A stretch of DNA of 64,000 bases from NCBI GenBank assembly GCA_024234265.1, contig JACKOM010000005.1:153840-217839 (forward strand), read 5' to 3'. A program made the position numbers and the translations under genes. This document shows positions 18,301 to 25,817 of this stretch, one piece after another. A model generated the notes under the pieces. The model searched no databases. It saw only the letters and a list, made by a program, of their open reading frames with translations, and was not told the DNA's origin. How positions within the stretch are numbered: position 1 is the first letter of the stretch; the number at the start of each line of letters is the position of its first letter. This stretch comes from Oceanospirillaceae bacterium. Its GTDB lineage: Bacteria; Pseudomonadota; Gammaproteobacteria; Pseudomonadales; Oceanobacteraceae.

Positions 18301-18438
18301 CGTTACCACGGGCACATCAATGTTGGGGTATTCACGTACCGTCAGGCTTTTGTAGGCAATCAAACCCACCAGAATAATCAGCAGGTTCATCACGGTCGCA
18401 AGGACCGGGCGCTGTATGCTGAGATCAGATATCTTCAT
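15382..18438 (-). CDS. RND efflux pump inner-membrane permease (AcrB/MexB type, HAE-1-like)
   Basis: 1018 aa with the RND plan: a first helix (MNLLIILVGLIAY), a large periplasmic loop, a helix block at about 335-545, a second large loop and a terminal helix block from about 850. The proton-relay Asp pair is present in GLVVDDAIVVLENIYRYIEEG (quoted in part: GLVVDDAIVVLEN). Such pumps export hydrophobic drugs, dyes or other toxins through a periplasmic adaptor and an outer-membrane channel. The adaptor is encoded 12 nt upstream in the same operon; no outer-membrane factor gene is near, so a shared TolC-like channel is likely. The substrate cannot be predicted. Confidence 0.93.
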   Translation of the reverse strand: MKISDLSIQRPVLATVMNLLIILVGLIAYKSLTVREYPNIDVPVVTVETSYAGANASIIESQVTQILEDSLSGIEGIDYMSSNSRAEKSQITVYFHLDRDPDAAASDVRDRVGRVRGQLPDDIDEPVVAKVEADAQPIIWLAFSSTKHTPLEVTEFADRRVKDPLQTLPGVASVRIVGERRYAMRIWLDRDRMAATHVTAADVEAALRAQNVEIPAGRIESAEREFTVLTKTDLQTPDEFKDIIVRKEAGYLVRIADVAKVEVGPADERMISRFKGQNAVALGVVKQSTANPLDVSAAVRELLPRIQENFPEGMEVQVAYDSSVFISRSIDAVYQTIIEAIILVALVIFLFLRDWRATLIPLVTIPVSLIGAFAMMQLFGFSINTLTLLAMVLAIGLVVDDAIVVLENIYRYIEEGMKPLQAAFKGMREIGFAVIAMTFTLAAVFAPVAFTPGRTGKLFTEFALTLAGAVIVSGFVAITLAPMLSSKLLKAHHNPNWFYLKGEEVLNGITGFYQRLLGLALRHRLVIMGLGITTIVAVGLMLTTLREELSPVEDRGVLIGYSIAPEGASVAYVDKYARQIEAIYAGVPEQERYFMIVGFPTSTNSISFLGVRDWEERDRSTQDIAQSLMGPMFGGITGTMSFPMLPPSLGQSIVSRPVEFVIQTTGNYDQLNGLVQQVMGAIYTNPMFAQPDVDLKLNKPELSLDVLRDKAADVGVGVSEIGRTLETMVAGRNATRFKKDGEQYDVVMQVADVDRSNPADLTNIYVRSSNGEMIQLANLVKVNETVAPVALNHFNKLKSATIQASLAPGVDLSKALAFVQDTVNQVAAEQKVDVQTDLGGQSREFRDSSSGLGLTFILALLFIYLVLAAQFESFKGPLIIMLSVPPALLGALLTLKFTGGSLNVYSQIGLLTLIGLITKHGILIVEFANQLQEAGKNKLDAVMEAAALRLRPILMTTAAMVLGAIPLALATGAGAESRSQIGWVIVGGMTFGTLLTLFVVPAFYTLIAGKPKAIAEAQ

Positions 18439-18450
18439 GTCAGCCCCCTG

Positions 18451-19476
18451 TTATTGCGCAGCGGTTTGCGGGAAGAGGGGGGTTACAGGTGCGCCGGGGC
18501 GCAATTTGATCTGGCCGGCGGTAATCACCACGTCATTGGCATTCACACCCTCGGTGATCTGCACTGTGCCACGCTGACGCTGCCCAAGGCTGACCGGCGC
18601 CATGGCGACTACGCCATCCACCACTTTCATTACGAAATAGCGGTTACCCTGGGGAATTAAGGCCTGCTCAGGTACCACGATGGCATCACTTTGGCTGGAA
18701 ACTTCAAGTTTCACCTTGGCAAACAAACCGGGTTTAAGCTGGCCATCGGCATTATCAACCACTGCACGCACGGCAAAACTGCGGGTTTTGCTGTCGAGGC
18801 GAGGGGAGATAGCAACCACCTGCCCTTCGGCCTGCACGTTGGCAACATCCACTTTAACGGTCAGCTTCTGGCCAACTTTCACGGCATTTACCGCAGCCTC
18901 TGGCAGGCTGAAATCCAGTTTGAGTTTTTTACTGTCAACAAAAACCAGCAGCTCAGTGCCGGCATTGACGTATTCACCGCTGCTGACAGTACGGATGCCG
19001 GCAAAACCATCAAACGGTGCGCGGATGTAACGTTTTTCCAGGGTAGCCTGAGCGGATTCGGTCTGGGCTTGATAGATCTTCACATTGGCTTCTGCTTTAT
19101 CCACTTCGGTCTGGCTGGTGGCATTTTGCTTGAGCAGTTTTTCAAGGCGATCGAGTTCAATCTCGCTCAGCTTCTGGCGGGCGCGGGCTTCTTTGAGCTG
19201 GGCGCGGTAGGTTTCATCATCGAGCTGAATCAGAATTTCACCCTTGCGGGCAAATGCACCCTCAACAACAGGTGTGGCAGCAATACGGCCTGAGGTTTCC
19301 GGGCTGAGCATTACAGATTCATTTGCGTTAAGGGTGCCGACGGCATCCAGATACTGACCAAGGACCTGGGGAGTTACCTTGATAACTTCAGCGGGCAAGC
19401 CCTGCGGAGCCTGATCGGCAAAGCCTGACAGGCTTAATCCAGATAATAAAAGAGCGATTAATGTACGGTTGAACAT
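18451..19476 (-). CDS. RND efflux periplasmic adaptor (membrane fusion protein)
   Basis: 341 aa. A signal peptide (to about residue 20, LSGFA) precedes the typical hairpin-lipoyl-barrel arrangement: GRIAATPVVEGAFARKGEIL (lipoyl half), a coiled-coil hairpin at about 90-145, RAPFDGFAGIRTVSSGEYV (second lipoyl half) and the beta-barrel with LRPGAPV near the end. It links the permease encoded just downstream to an outer-membrane channel. GGAGG lies 5 nt before ATG 19476; an in-frame GTG two codons upstream overlaps that ribosome site and is less likely. It is the first gene of the two-gene operon. Confidence 0.92.
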   Translation of the reverse strand: MFNRTLIALLLSGLSLSGFADQAPQGLPAEVIKVTPQVLGQYLDAVGTLNANESVMLSPETSGRIAATPVVEGAFARKGEILIQLDDETYRAQLKEARARQKLSEIELDRLEKLLKQNATSQTEVDKAEANVKIYQAQTESAQATLEKRYIRAPFDGFAGIRTVSSGEYVNAGTELLVFVDSKKLKLDFSLPEAAVNAVKVGQKLTVKVDVANVQAEGQVVAISPRLDSKTRSFAVRAVVDNADGQLKPGLFAKVKLEVSSQSDAIVVPEQALIPQGNRYFVMKVVDGVVAMAPVSLGQRQRGTVQITEGVNANDVVITAGQIKLRPGAPVTPLFPQTAAQ

Positions 19477-19579
19477 ATCCACCTCCGGAATTTGAATCCG
19501 AGCATATTACTCGGGTTATTTCTGGAATAAACCCTAATGACTGGGATTGATTGTTGCCATTTATGCAACGAAATTGGGG

Positions 19580-19945
19580 CTAGCGTTTCGCAAAACGATC
19601 TGAACAGAACAATACGTTGTTTTTATTGGTTTTTTTCATTGCATGCAATTTAATTTTTTGCATGGCAATGCCGCGAAAACGGCGATTTCTGACGAGCATA
19701 GCAACGGAAAAACCCGCAGCAGCGGCCATCAGCAGCATAAAACCCAACAACTCACAAACAGGCAATACGCCAAAGCGCCCATTAAGCAGCCAGGTTATGA
19801 CATCCGTGTGTCGTAAGTCGGCCACTAAAACCTCAATTGAAAACAAAGCGGAAGAACAACAAACAAGCAGCACAACAATGCCCAGCAACAGCATAAAAGC
19901 AGCAATGGAAGCCAACAGGGTATGAATCAAAAACCGACGCAGCAT
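19580..19945 (-). CDS. Small two-helix membrane protein, function unknown
   Basis: About 121 aa from ATG 19945. Two hydrophobic segments, about residues 7-35 (LLASIAAFMLLLGIVVLLVC) and 58-85 (LGFMLLMAAAAGFSVAML), are followed by a basic tail rich in Lys and Arg. No family is recognised. It is divergent from the metal-resistance operon and shares its control region with the 20019-20048 palindrome, so a link to metal stress is possible but inferred. It could also be transcribed into the RND adaptor gene 103 nt downstream. The frame could be extended to 20020, which would overlap the palindrome. Moderate confidence that it is a real gene. Confidence 0.5.
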   Translation of the reverse strand: MLRRFLIHTLLASIAAFMLLLGIVVLLVCCSSALFSIEVLVADLRHTDVITWLLNGRFGVLPVCELLGFMLLMAAAAGFSVAMLVRNRRFRGIAMQKIKLHAMKKTNKNNVLFCSDRFAKR

Positions 19946-20018
19946 GGGTGTGTACCTGTGGGAATGACTAAAGATTAGCCCGAAATAGCAATTTGCTGGA
20001 TAAAACGTCGATAACCAC

Positions 20019-20048
20019 AATTTCCGATAATAATAATTATCGGAAATT
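20019..20048. promoter_or_regulatory. Perfect palindromic operator candidate of the czc region
   Basis: Arms AATTTCCGATAAT (20019-20031) and ATTATCGGAAATT (20036-20048) are perfect reverse complements around AATA. It lies between divergent genes at the head of a metal-efflux operon. The inner GATAAT/ATTATC hexamers resemble Fur/Zur-type half-sites, but no regulator gene is adjacent. Confidence 0.6.
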
Positions 20049-20145
20049 ATGAATGCATCGATGGTGGTTTTTAGATCAGTTTTTGCATATCCTCTGCAAC
20101 CTTCTGCTAAGGCACCTGTCTGTAGCCGCCACCTTCACGACTCGT

Positions 20146-20475
20146 ATGTTTATGGGTAAAACTTTTTTACATTGCTGCCTTGTTCTGCTGCTGAGCCTGC
20201 AACCCTTTTGGGCCATGGCCGATGAACATGCATCCGGCACTCAGGATTTTGCCCCGCAAATTGCTGAGCACCAGGACAGCCACAGCGAAAAGCACCCGCA
20301 ACATACAGTTGAATGCCAGCACTGCTGCCATTGCCACAGCCAGCAATCCCAGTTGCCGACAACAAGCCAGCACAACAACAGCAAGCAATATGTTTACACA
20401 CTCGGGCCTGACAGCCTGAAACCCGCACCCCGCGACGCCCATAATCCCTCGTTATACCGCCCACCGATCGTTTAA
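20146..20475 (+). CDS. Exported His/Cys-rich small protein (CzcI-like), head of metal-efflux operon
   Basis: About 109 aa from ATG 20146. A strong signal peptide (FLHCCLVLLLSLQPFWAMA) is followed by a periplasmic tail with many metal ligands: DEHASG, HQDSHSEKHPQHTVECQHCCHCHSQQ (quoted in part: ECQHCCHCHSQ). Small His-rich exported proteins such as CzcI precede czc genes in other bacteria and are thought to sense or buffer metal. No ribosome site is obvious here. An upstream in-frame ATG at 20053 has GGAA 7 nt before it, inside the palindrome, and would give an extra 31 residues with an odd second hydrophobic stretch. The start is therefore open; reading frame and export are well supported. 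Confidence 0.65.
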   Translation: MFMGKTFLHCCLVLLLSLQPFWAMADEHASGTQDFAPQIAEHQDSHSEKHPQHTVECQHCCHCHSQQSQLPTTSQHNNSKQYVYTLGPDSLKPAPRDAHNPSLYRPPIV

Positions 20476-20544
20476 TTCCTGCCTCAACCCTGAATCAGCG
20501 GCGCTTGTGCGCCTGTTTATCATTCTGTTGTTAGCGGAATTCCT

Positions 20545-20766
20545 ATGCATTTATCTGTTAAGGGCGTTTTTCGTCCGTTTGTTTTATCCCTTGCTTTTTC
20601 CACACTGGTGTTCGCACTGGGCAGCCAGGCCGCCAATGCCACACCCGGTGATGCACAAATCACAAACAGTGAAGCTGGCCAGATCAAACCCCATCAGCAT
20701 ATTTACCGCTTACGCAGCACGCACTGCCGCGCTGCCCGTAAACAGCAAACCGGGGGTGCAAAATGA
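20545..20766 (+). CDS. Small exported protein in czc operon, function unknown
   Basis: 73 aa. GGAA lies 5 nt before ATG 20545. The N-terminal basic segment and hydrophobic stretch (FVLSLAFSTLVFALGSQAANA) form a signal peptide with cleavage near residue 32. The mature part is about 40 aa and contains PHQHIYRLRSTHC, that is several His and one Cys, ending in a basic tail. Its stop overlaps the czcB start as ATGA, so it is translationally coupled to the adaptor gene. No family is recognised; metal chaperoning is a guess from composition and location. Confidence 0.6.
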   Translation: MHLSVKGVFRPFVLSLAFSTLVFALGSQAANATPGDAQITNSEAGQIKPHQHIYRLRSTHCRAARKQQTGGAK

Positions 20767-21698
20767 TGGTTTTACGCACCTTCAGCCTCAGCTGCGTATT
20801 ACTGGCATTTAGTCTCACCAGTTTCGCCGTATCTGAGCATAACCATGGCCCTGAAGAGGAAGAACACGGCAATCAGCATGGGGATGCCCACGATGAAAGT
20901 CTGGTTATCACACCGGCAAACCTGCAGCGCAGCGGCATAGTGCAAAACACAGCCAAAACCGGCGAGCTGCAACGCAGGTTGCGCCTGTACGGTTTTTTAA
21001 GGGAGGACCCGGCACGTATCAGCCATATCCGCGCCCGTTTCCCCGGTATTTTGCGTAGTGTGAAAGTGCAAACCGGGGATTTTGTGAGTGAAGGGCAAGT
21101 ACTGGCGGAGGTGGAATCCAGCCAGAGCCTGAGCATTTATCCAATCCGCGCGCCCTTTGCAGGGCAAATTACCGAGCGGCATGCCAACCCCGGGGAGCTT
21201 ACCCTGGAGCAAAGCCTGTTTACCTTAAACGACAAGCGCAAACTGTTTGTGGAGCTACAGGTTTTCAGCGGGCAACTGCGTGAAGTGCGCCCCGGCCTGC
21301 CCCTCGAAATACACATCGCCGGCCAGCCTGTGCACAGTAAAGTTCTGCATTTACTGCCTAGCGGGCAGAACAACGGCACGGTTGTCGCCCGCGCCCTGCT
21401 GAATAATGCCGACAACCTGCTGCAACCCGGCATGTTTGCCGAAGCCGATGTGTTATTGCCCGCCGGACAGCGCGGTATTGTGGTGGAAAACAGCGCCCTG
21501 CAATCACTCGAAGGCAGGCAGGTGGTATTCAGTTGTGATGCTTCAGGTTGCCGCGCCCTGCCGGTTGAAACCGGCCCCTCCGATGGAGCCTTTACCCTGA
21601 TTCACAAGGGGCTGCAGGCCGGTGAGACTTATGTCGCCAGCGGCAGTTACCTGCTCAAGGCCGAACTGGAGAAATCCAGTGCCGGCCACAGCCACTAA
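20763..21698 (+). CDS. czcB: Heavy-metal RND efflux periplasmic adaptor, CzcB-like
   Basis: 311 aa. A signal peptide (to about residue 22, TSFAVS) is followed by an acidic, His-rich N-terminal segment (EHNHGPEEEEHGNQHGDAHDE, quoted in part: HGNQHGDAHDE), a usual CzcB metal-binding trait. The adaptor core has ARFPGILRSVKVQTGDFVSE and YPIRAPFAGQITERHANPGE (two lipoyl halves) with only a very short hairpin between them, then the barrel and a His-containing tail GHSH. It would pass Zn, Co or Cd ions to CzcA in the periplasm. It overlaps the small gene before it by 4 nt, and czcA begins 9 nt after it. Confidence 0.9.
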   Translation: MMVLRTFSLSCVLLAFSLTSFAVSEHNHGPEEEEHGNQHGDAHDESLVITPANLQRSGIVQNTAKTGELQRRLRLYGFLREDPARISHIRARFPGILRSVKVQTGDFVSEGQVLAEVESSQSLSIYPIRAPFAGQITERHANPGELTLEQSLFTLNDKRKLFVELQVFSGQLREVRPGLPLEIHIAGQPVHSKVLHLLPSGQNNGTVVARALLNNADNLLQPGMFAEADVLLPAGQRGIVVENSALQSLEGRQVVFSCDASGCRALPVETGPSDGAFTLIHKGLQAGETYVASGSYLLKAELEKSSAGHSH

Positions 21699-21707
21699 GG
21701 GGGCAGC

Positions 21708-24700
21708 ATGCTGGATTTTCTCTTACACGGCGCCATCGAACGACGCCGTCTGATGATGGCACTATGCGCCCTGCTGGCCCTGTGGGGTATTTACAGCTAT
21801 CAGCAGCTCAACATAGATGCTGTACCGGACATCACCAACGTGCAGGTGCAGATTAATACCCTGGCCGAGGGTTATTCGCCGCTGGAAACCGAGCAGCGCA
21901 TATCCCAGCCCCTGGAAAATAACCTGACCGGTCTTCCTGGGTTGTTATACAGCCGCTCCCTGTCCCGTTATGGGCTATCGCAGATCACCCTGATCTTTGC
22001 CGATGGCACCGACATTTATGACGCTCGTAATCAGATCAGCAACCGACTTGCCAGCCTGCGCTCGCTTTTGCCGCAAGGGCTGGAGCCGGAACTCGGCCCT
22101 GTCACCACCGGCATTGGCGAAATACTCAGCTACAGCCTGAAAGCCAGCCCGCAAGCACAACAGGAAGATGGTTCGGCCTACGACAGCATGGCCCTGCGCG
22201 AACTGCATGACTGGGTAATCCGCCCACAACTTGCACGACTGCAGGGTATAGCTGAGATCAACAGCATGGGGGGGTATGGGCGTGAGCTGCACGTCGTGCC
22301 CGACCAGGGCCTGATGCTGGCCCATGGCGTCAGTTTTGCCGACATCCAGCAAGCCCTGTTGGCAAACAATGCCAACCACGGCAGCGGGTTTATGGAATAC
22401 AACGGGCAGCAATTGTTAATCCGCAGCACAGGGCAGCTGCGCGAAACGGATGATATTTCTCGCATTGCGATCCGCAGCGGCGCGACTCCTTTGTTTATTG
22501 GTGATATTGCCCGCATAGAAATTGGCCATAGCCTGCGCAGCGGTGCAGCCACTGTGAATGGTGAAGAGCGCGTACTGGGCACTGCTATGCTGCTCACCGG
22601 CAGCAATGCCCACAGGGTGGAGGCGCAATTACGGGCACGCATCCGCGATATTCAGCGGGCTTTACCTGCCGGCATTGAGCTTGAGATTTTGTACGGGCGC
22701 AGCAAGCTGATCGACAAGGTCATGGCCACAGTGCAGAAAAATCTGCTGGAGGGCGCGACCCTGGTAATACTGGTGCTGTTGCTGATGCTTGGCAGCATGC
22801 GCGCTGCGCTGATTACCGCAGCGGTAATTCCCCTCGCGATGTTCGCCACCCTGGGCGGCATGCAAACGGCCGGGGTTTCCGCCAACCTGATGAGCCTGGG
22901 TGCACTGGATTTTGGCCTGATTGTGGATGGCGCTGTCATTATTGTGGAGAACGCCGTGCGCCGCCTGGGCATTGCCCGACAAGGGGGTGAGCTGGCTTTG
23001 CGTGAGCGACTGAAGGTGGTTTTTGATGCCACCCGCGAGGTGATACGCCCCAGTCTGTTTGGGGTAATCATCATTACTCTGGTGTATCTGCCCTTGTTTG
23101 CCCTAAGCGGTGTGGAAGGCAAGATGTTCCAGCCTATGGCAGCCACGGTTGTCATGGCGCTGGTTGCGGCACTGGTATTATCCCTGACCTTTGTGCCCGC
23201 AGCGGTGGCGCTGTTTTTATCGGCTAGCCATTCACACAGAACCTCACGTGCCATGCACATTATGCAGCAGGCTTACCGGCGGTTATTAAACAGCGCATTA
23301 CACCGCCCGCGCCGGGTTTTGCTCAGCGCCCTGCTTTTCATGCTACTTTGCATAACTCTTATCGGGCGCACCGGCAGTGAGTTTGTGCCGAGCCTGAATG
23401 AGGGGGATATCGCCCTGCATGCTATGCGTATTCCCGGCACATCCCTGCAGCAATCCGTGCAGATGCAAATGCAACTGGAAGCGGAAATCCTGCGCTTCCC
23501 GCAGGTTGAAAATGTGTTCTCCAAACTGGGCACAGCAGAGGTTGCAACCGATCCTATGCCCCCCAGCGTGGCGGATACCTTTGTGATGTTAAAAGCCCGC
23601 GAGAGCTGGCCCGATCCCAACCTGCCCAGGGAAGATCTGATCGAACAGATTGAGCAGGCTATCAGTCAGCTGCCGGGCAATAACTATGAATTTACCCAAC
23701 CAATACAGATGCGCTTTAACGAATTGATTGCCGGAGTACGCTCCGACATGGGGGTTTTGATCATGGGGGATAACCTTGAAACCCTGCGCAGCCTTGCCCG
23801 CGAAACCGAAGCTTTACTGGGCAAAATCCCCGGGGCAGCGGATGTTAAAACTGAACAGGTTGATGGCCTGCCGGTAATAACCCTGCTTCCGGATACATCC
23901 GCCATGGCCCGTTATGGTATCAGCCTTGCGGAGCTGCAAGCGGAATTTGCTGCTGCCAGCGGTTTTGCCCCAGCCGGTTACTTTTATGCAGGGGAACGGC
24001 GTTACCCCATTCAGGTGCGTGGCCCGATGGGGCTTCAGCCATCACCCCATGATCTGCAAAATCTGCACATCACCTTGCCCGGCGGTGGTTATGTTCCCAT
24101 CAAAGAAGTGGCGCGGATTGAACTGCAGGAAATGCCGGCACAGATCAGTCGTGAAAATGGCAAACGCAGAATTATTGTCAGTGCCAATGTGCGCGGGCGG
24201 GATTTAGGTTCATTTGTGCAGGAAACACAGCAAACCCTGCAGCAGCAACTGCCCCTACCGACGGGTTATTGGCTGGAGTACAGCGGCACTTTCAAACAAC
24301 TGGAAAGTGCAACACAGCGCTTAAGCATGGTTGTGCCACTGGTTCTGCTGCTGATTTTTGCCCTGCTGTGTATGGCGTTTAATTCCCTGCGCGATGCCCT
24401 GTTAATTTTAAGCGGCATTCCATTTGCCCTGTGTGGTGGTGTTATTGCCCTGTGGCTGCGCGGCATTCCTTTTTCCATTTCTGCGGCAGTCGGTTTTATC
24501 GCACTGAGTGGCATCGCAGTGCTGAACGGACTCGTGCTGCTGTCGTTTATCCGCGAGCGCTGGCGGGAATGGGGAAATTTACAACGCGCCATTATTGAAG
24601 GGGCCACCACACGCCTGCGGCCGGTATTAATGACAGCACTGGTGGCTGCACTGGGGTTTATTCCTATGGCACTCAATACAGGTACGGGCGCAGAAGTGCA

Positions 24701-24812
24701 GCGCCCCCTGGCCAGCGTAGTGATAGGCGGGATTATCTCCTCTACCCTGCTGACGCTGGTTTTATTACCAGTGCTGTTTCAATTTTTAAATCGTTCACGC
24801 CATCCCGGCTGA
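21708..24812 (+). CDS. czcA: Heavy-metal RND efflux permease, CzcA family
   Basis: 1034 aa, full RND length. The N-terminus (AIERRRLMMALCALLALWGIY, quoted in part: AIERRRLMMALC) and DAVPDITNVQVQINT are typical of the heavy-metal (HME) branch. The membrane motif GALDFGLIVDGAVIIVEN holds the Asp/Asp/Glu proton-relay residues used to recognise HME pumps for Zn, Co and Cd. A second such block (SGIAVLNGLVLLSF) lies at about 940. It forms the trimeric inner-membrane pump fed by CzcB. The usual third gene, czcC for the outer-membrane channel, is absent from the cluster. A GC-rich hairpin follows the stop. Metal specificity (most likely zinc-type divalent cations) is inferred. Confidence 0.92.
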   Translation: MLDFLLHGAIERRRLMMALCALLALWGIYSYQQLNIDAVPDITNVQVQINTLAEGYSPLETEQRISQPLENNLTGLPGLLYSRSLSRYGLSQITLIFADGTDIYDARNQISNRLASLRSLLPQGLEPELGPVTTGIGEILSYSLKASPQAQQEDGSAYDSMALRELHDWVIRPQLARLQGIAEINSMGGYGRELHVVPDQGLMLAHGVSFADIQQALLANNANHGSGFMEYNGQQLLIRSTGQLRETDDISRIAIRSGATPLFIGDIARIEIGHSLRSGAATVNGEERVLGTAMLLTGSNAHRVEAQLRARIRDIQRALPAGIELEILYGRSKLIDKVMATVQKNLLEGATLVILVLLLMLGSMRAALITAAVIPLAMFATLGGMQTAGVSANLMSLGALDFGLIVDGAVIIVENAVRRLGIARQGGELALRERLKVVFDATREVIRPSLFGVIIITLVYLPLFALSGVEGKMFQPMAATVVMALVAALVLSLTFVPAAVALFLSASHSHRTSRAMHIMQQAYRRLLNSALHRPRRVLLSALLFMLLCITLIGRTGSEFVPSLNEGDIALHAMRIPGTSLQQSVQMQMQLEAEILRFPQVENVFSKLGTAEVATDPMPPSVADTFVMLKARESWPDPNLPREDLIEQIEQAISQLPGNNYEFTQPIQMRFNELIAGVRSDMGVLIMGDNLETLRSLARETEALLGKIPGAADVKTEQVDGLPVITLLPDTSAMARYGISLAELQAEFAAASGFAPAGYFYAGERRYPIQVRGPMGLQPSPHDLQNLHITLPGGGYVPIKEVARIELQEMPAQISRENGKRRIIVSANVRGRDLGSFVQETQQTLQQQLPLPTGYWLEYSGTFKQLESATQRLSMVVPLVLLLIFALLCMAFNSLRDALLILSGIPFALCGGVIALWLRGIPFSISAAVGFIALSGIAVLNGLVLLSFIRERWREWGNLQRAIIEGATTRLRPVLMTALVAALGFIPMALNTGTGAEVQRPLASVVIGGIISSTLLTLVLLPVLFQFLNRSRHPG

Positions 24813-24821
24813 ACCTGCAAA

Positions 24822-24847
24822 GCCCCTGCATTAATGTGTGCAGGGGC
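24822..24847 (+). terminator. GC-rich hairpin after czcA (weak terminator)
   Basis: Perfect 9-bp arms GCCCCTGCA (24822-24830) and TGCAGGGGC (24839-24847) with an 8-nt loop. No T run follows, so termination may be partial and transcription could continue into the CheW/CZB gene at 24903. Confidence 0.5.
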
Positions 24848-24902
24848 AACTGCACACCGGCATTTCTGGTCTATTCTTTTTTGCAGGCCCCAATGAATTG
24901 GT

Positions 24903-25748
24903 ATGAATCCTATGGAAACCGCTGCAGCCACCCTGGACGCACCCCACCACTTATTTGCCCAGAACGACATTGAAGTCATTACGTTTTTTGTAGCTGATAC
25001 CGCCTATGCCGCGGTGCGTTATATCGAGCAGGACAAACGTAAAACCACACGCATAGAAGTGAATGCCAAACTTGGGGCTGAAGTAACCACCTATCAGGGC
25101 AAGCCTGTACCCATTTACGATTTTGCCGCACTCATGGGCTGTGAAGCGGAATACAAGGCCAACCTCGCGCTGCTGGGCATACTCAAAGCCCGTGAAAAGG
25201 ACCATGTGGACTGGCTTACTGCGCTGGAATACTCGCTCCGGCATGGCACTGAGTTTGGCAAGGCCCGCGACCCATCCCTGTGTGAATTTGGTAAGTGGTA
25301 TGCGGGTTTTCGCCCGGAGGATGAGCTGCTCGCGGACATTATGCGGGATTTCGACACCCCCCACCGCCGCCTGCATGGATTGGCCGACAAACTACTGGCC
25401 ATGCAAAAAGACAATAAAGTCGAAGAGGCATTGCGCATACTGGAGACTGAACGTAACCGCACCCTCGGCAAGTTAATTCAATTGTTCTCCGCGGCCCGTG
25501 AACGCCTGGAAAACATTACCCGCCCGATTTTGCTTTACATTGATACCGGCAAAAAGATGATCGCCATCCGCCTCAATGCCATCAGTGACATTGTTTCTTA
25601 CAACATCAGCCAGTTTACCCACCAGGATCAGGTGGATGATGAACAGCTCACTGAACTGTCTTTTATTTGCGGTTACCTGCGCACCCAGGATCAACCACCC
25701 TGTGTGCTGCTCGACTGGCATAATTTTGAGCATATTCAGCACAGCTGA
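24903..25748 (+). CDS. CheW-like protein with inserted zinc-binding CZB domain
   Basis: 281 aa, soluble. Residues about 24-80 read like the first half of a CheW domain, ending YQGKPVPIYDFAALMG. Residues about 82-205 are a CZB (chemoreceptor zinc-binding) domain with the HCHH ligands His101 (KDHVDWLTALEYSL), Cys127 (SLCEFGKWYAGF), His154 and His158 (TPHRRLHGLADKL). Residues about 208-275 read like the second half of CheW (ILLYIDTGKKMIAIRLNAIS, ICGYLR, CVLLDW). So CZB appears inserted inside CheW. CZB binds zinc very tightly and controls chemotaxis or c-di-GMP outputs; CheW couples receptors to CheA. The gene follows czcA by 90 nt. A second in-frame ATG lies at 24912. Confidence 0.82.
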   Translation: MNPMETAAATLDAPHHLFAQNDIEVITFFVADTAYAAVRYIEQDKRKTTRIEVNAKLGAEVTTYQGKPVPIYDFAALMGCEAEYKANLALLGILKAREKDHVDWLTALEYSLRHGTEFGKARDPSLCEFGKWYAGFRPEDELLADIMRDFDTPHRRLHGLADKLLAMQKDNKVEEALRILETERNRTLGKLIQLFSAARERLENITRPILLYIDTGKKMIAIRLNAISDIVSYNISQFTHQDQVDDEQLTELSFICGYLRTQDQPPCVLLDWHNFEHIQHS

Positions 25749-25764
25749 AGTTGACTTAAAAACA

Positions 25765-25799
25765 CAATAAAAAAGGGCGCCGAGCGCCCTTTTTTATTG
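25765..25799. terminator. Bidirectional intrinsic terminator, CheW/CZB gene / gor
   Basis: Perfect 16-bp stem CAATAAAAAAGGGCGC (25765-25780) and GCGCCCTTTTTTATTG (25784-25799) with a CGA loop, between convergent genes. Confidence 0.93.
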
Positions 25800-25817
25800 C
25801 CTGTAAATTACATGCCC

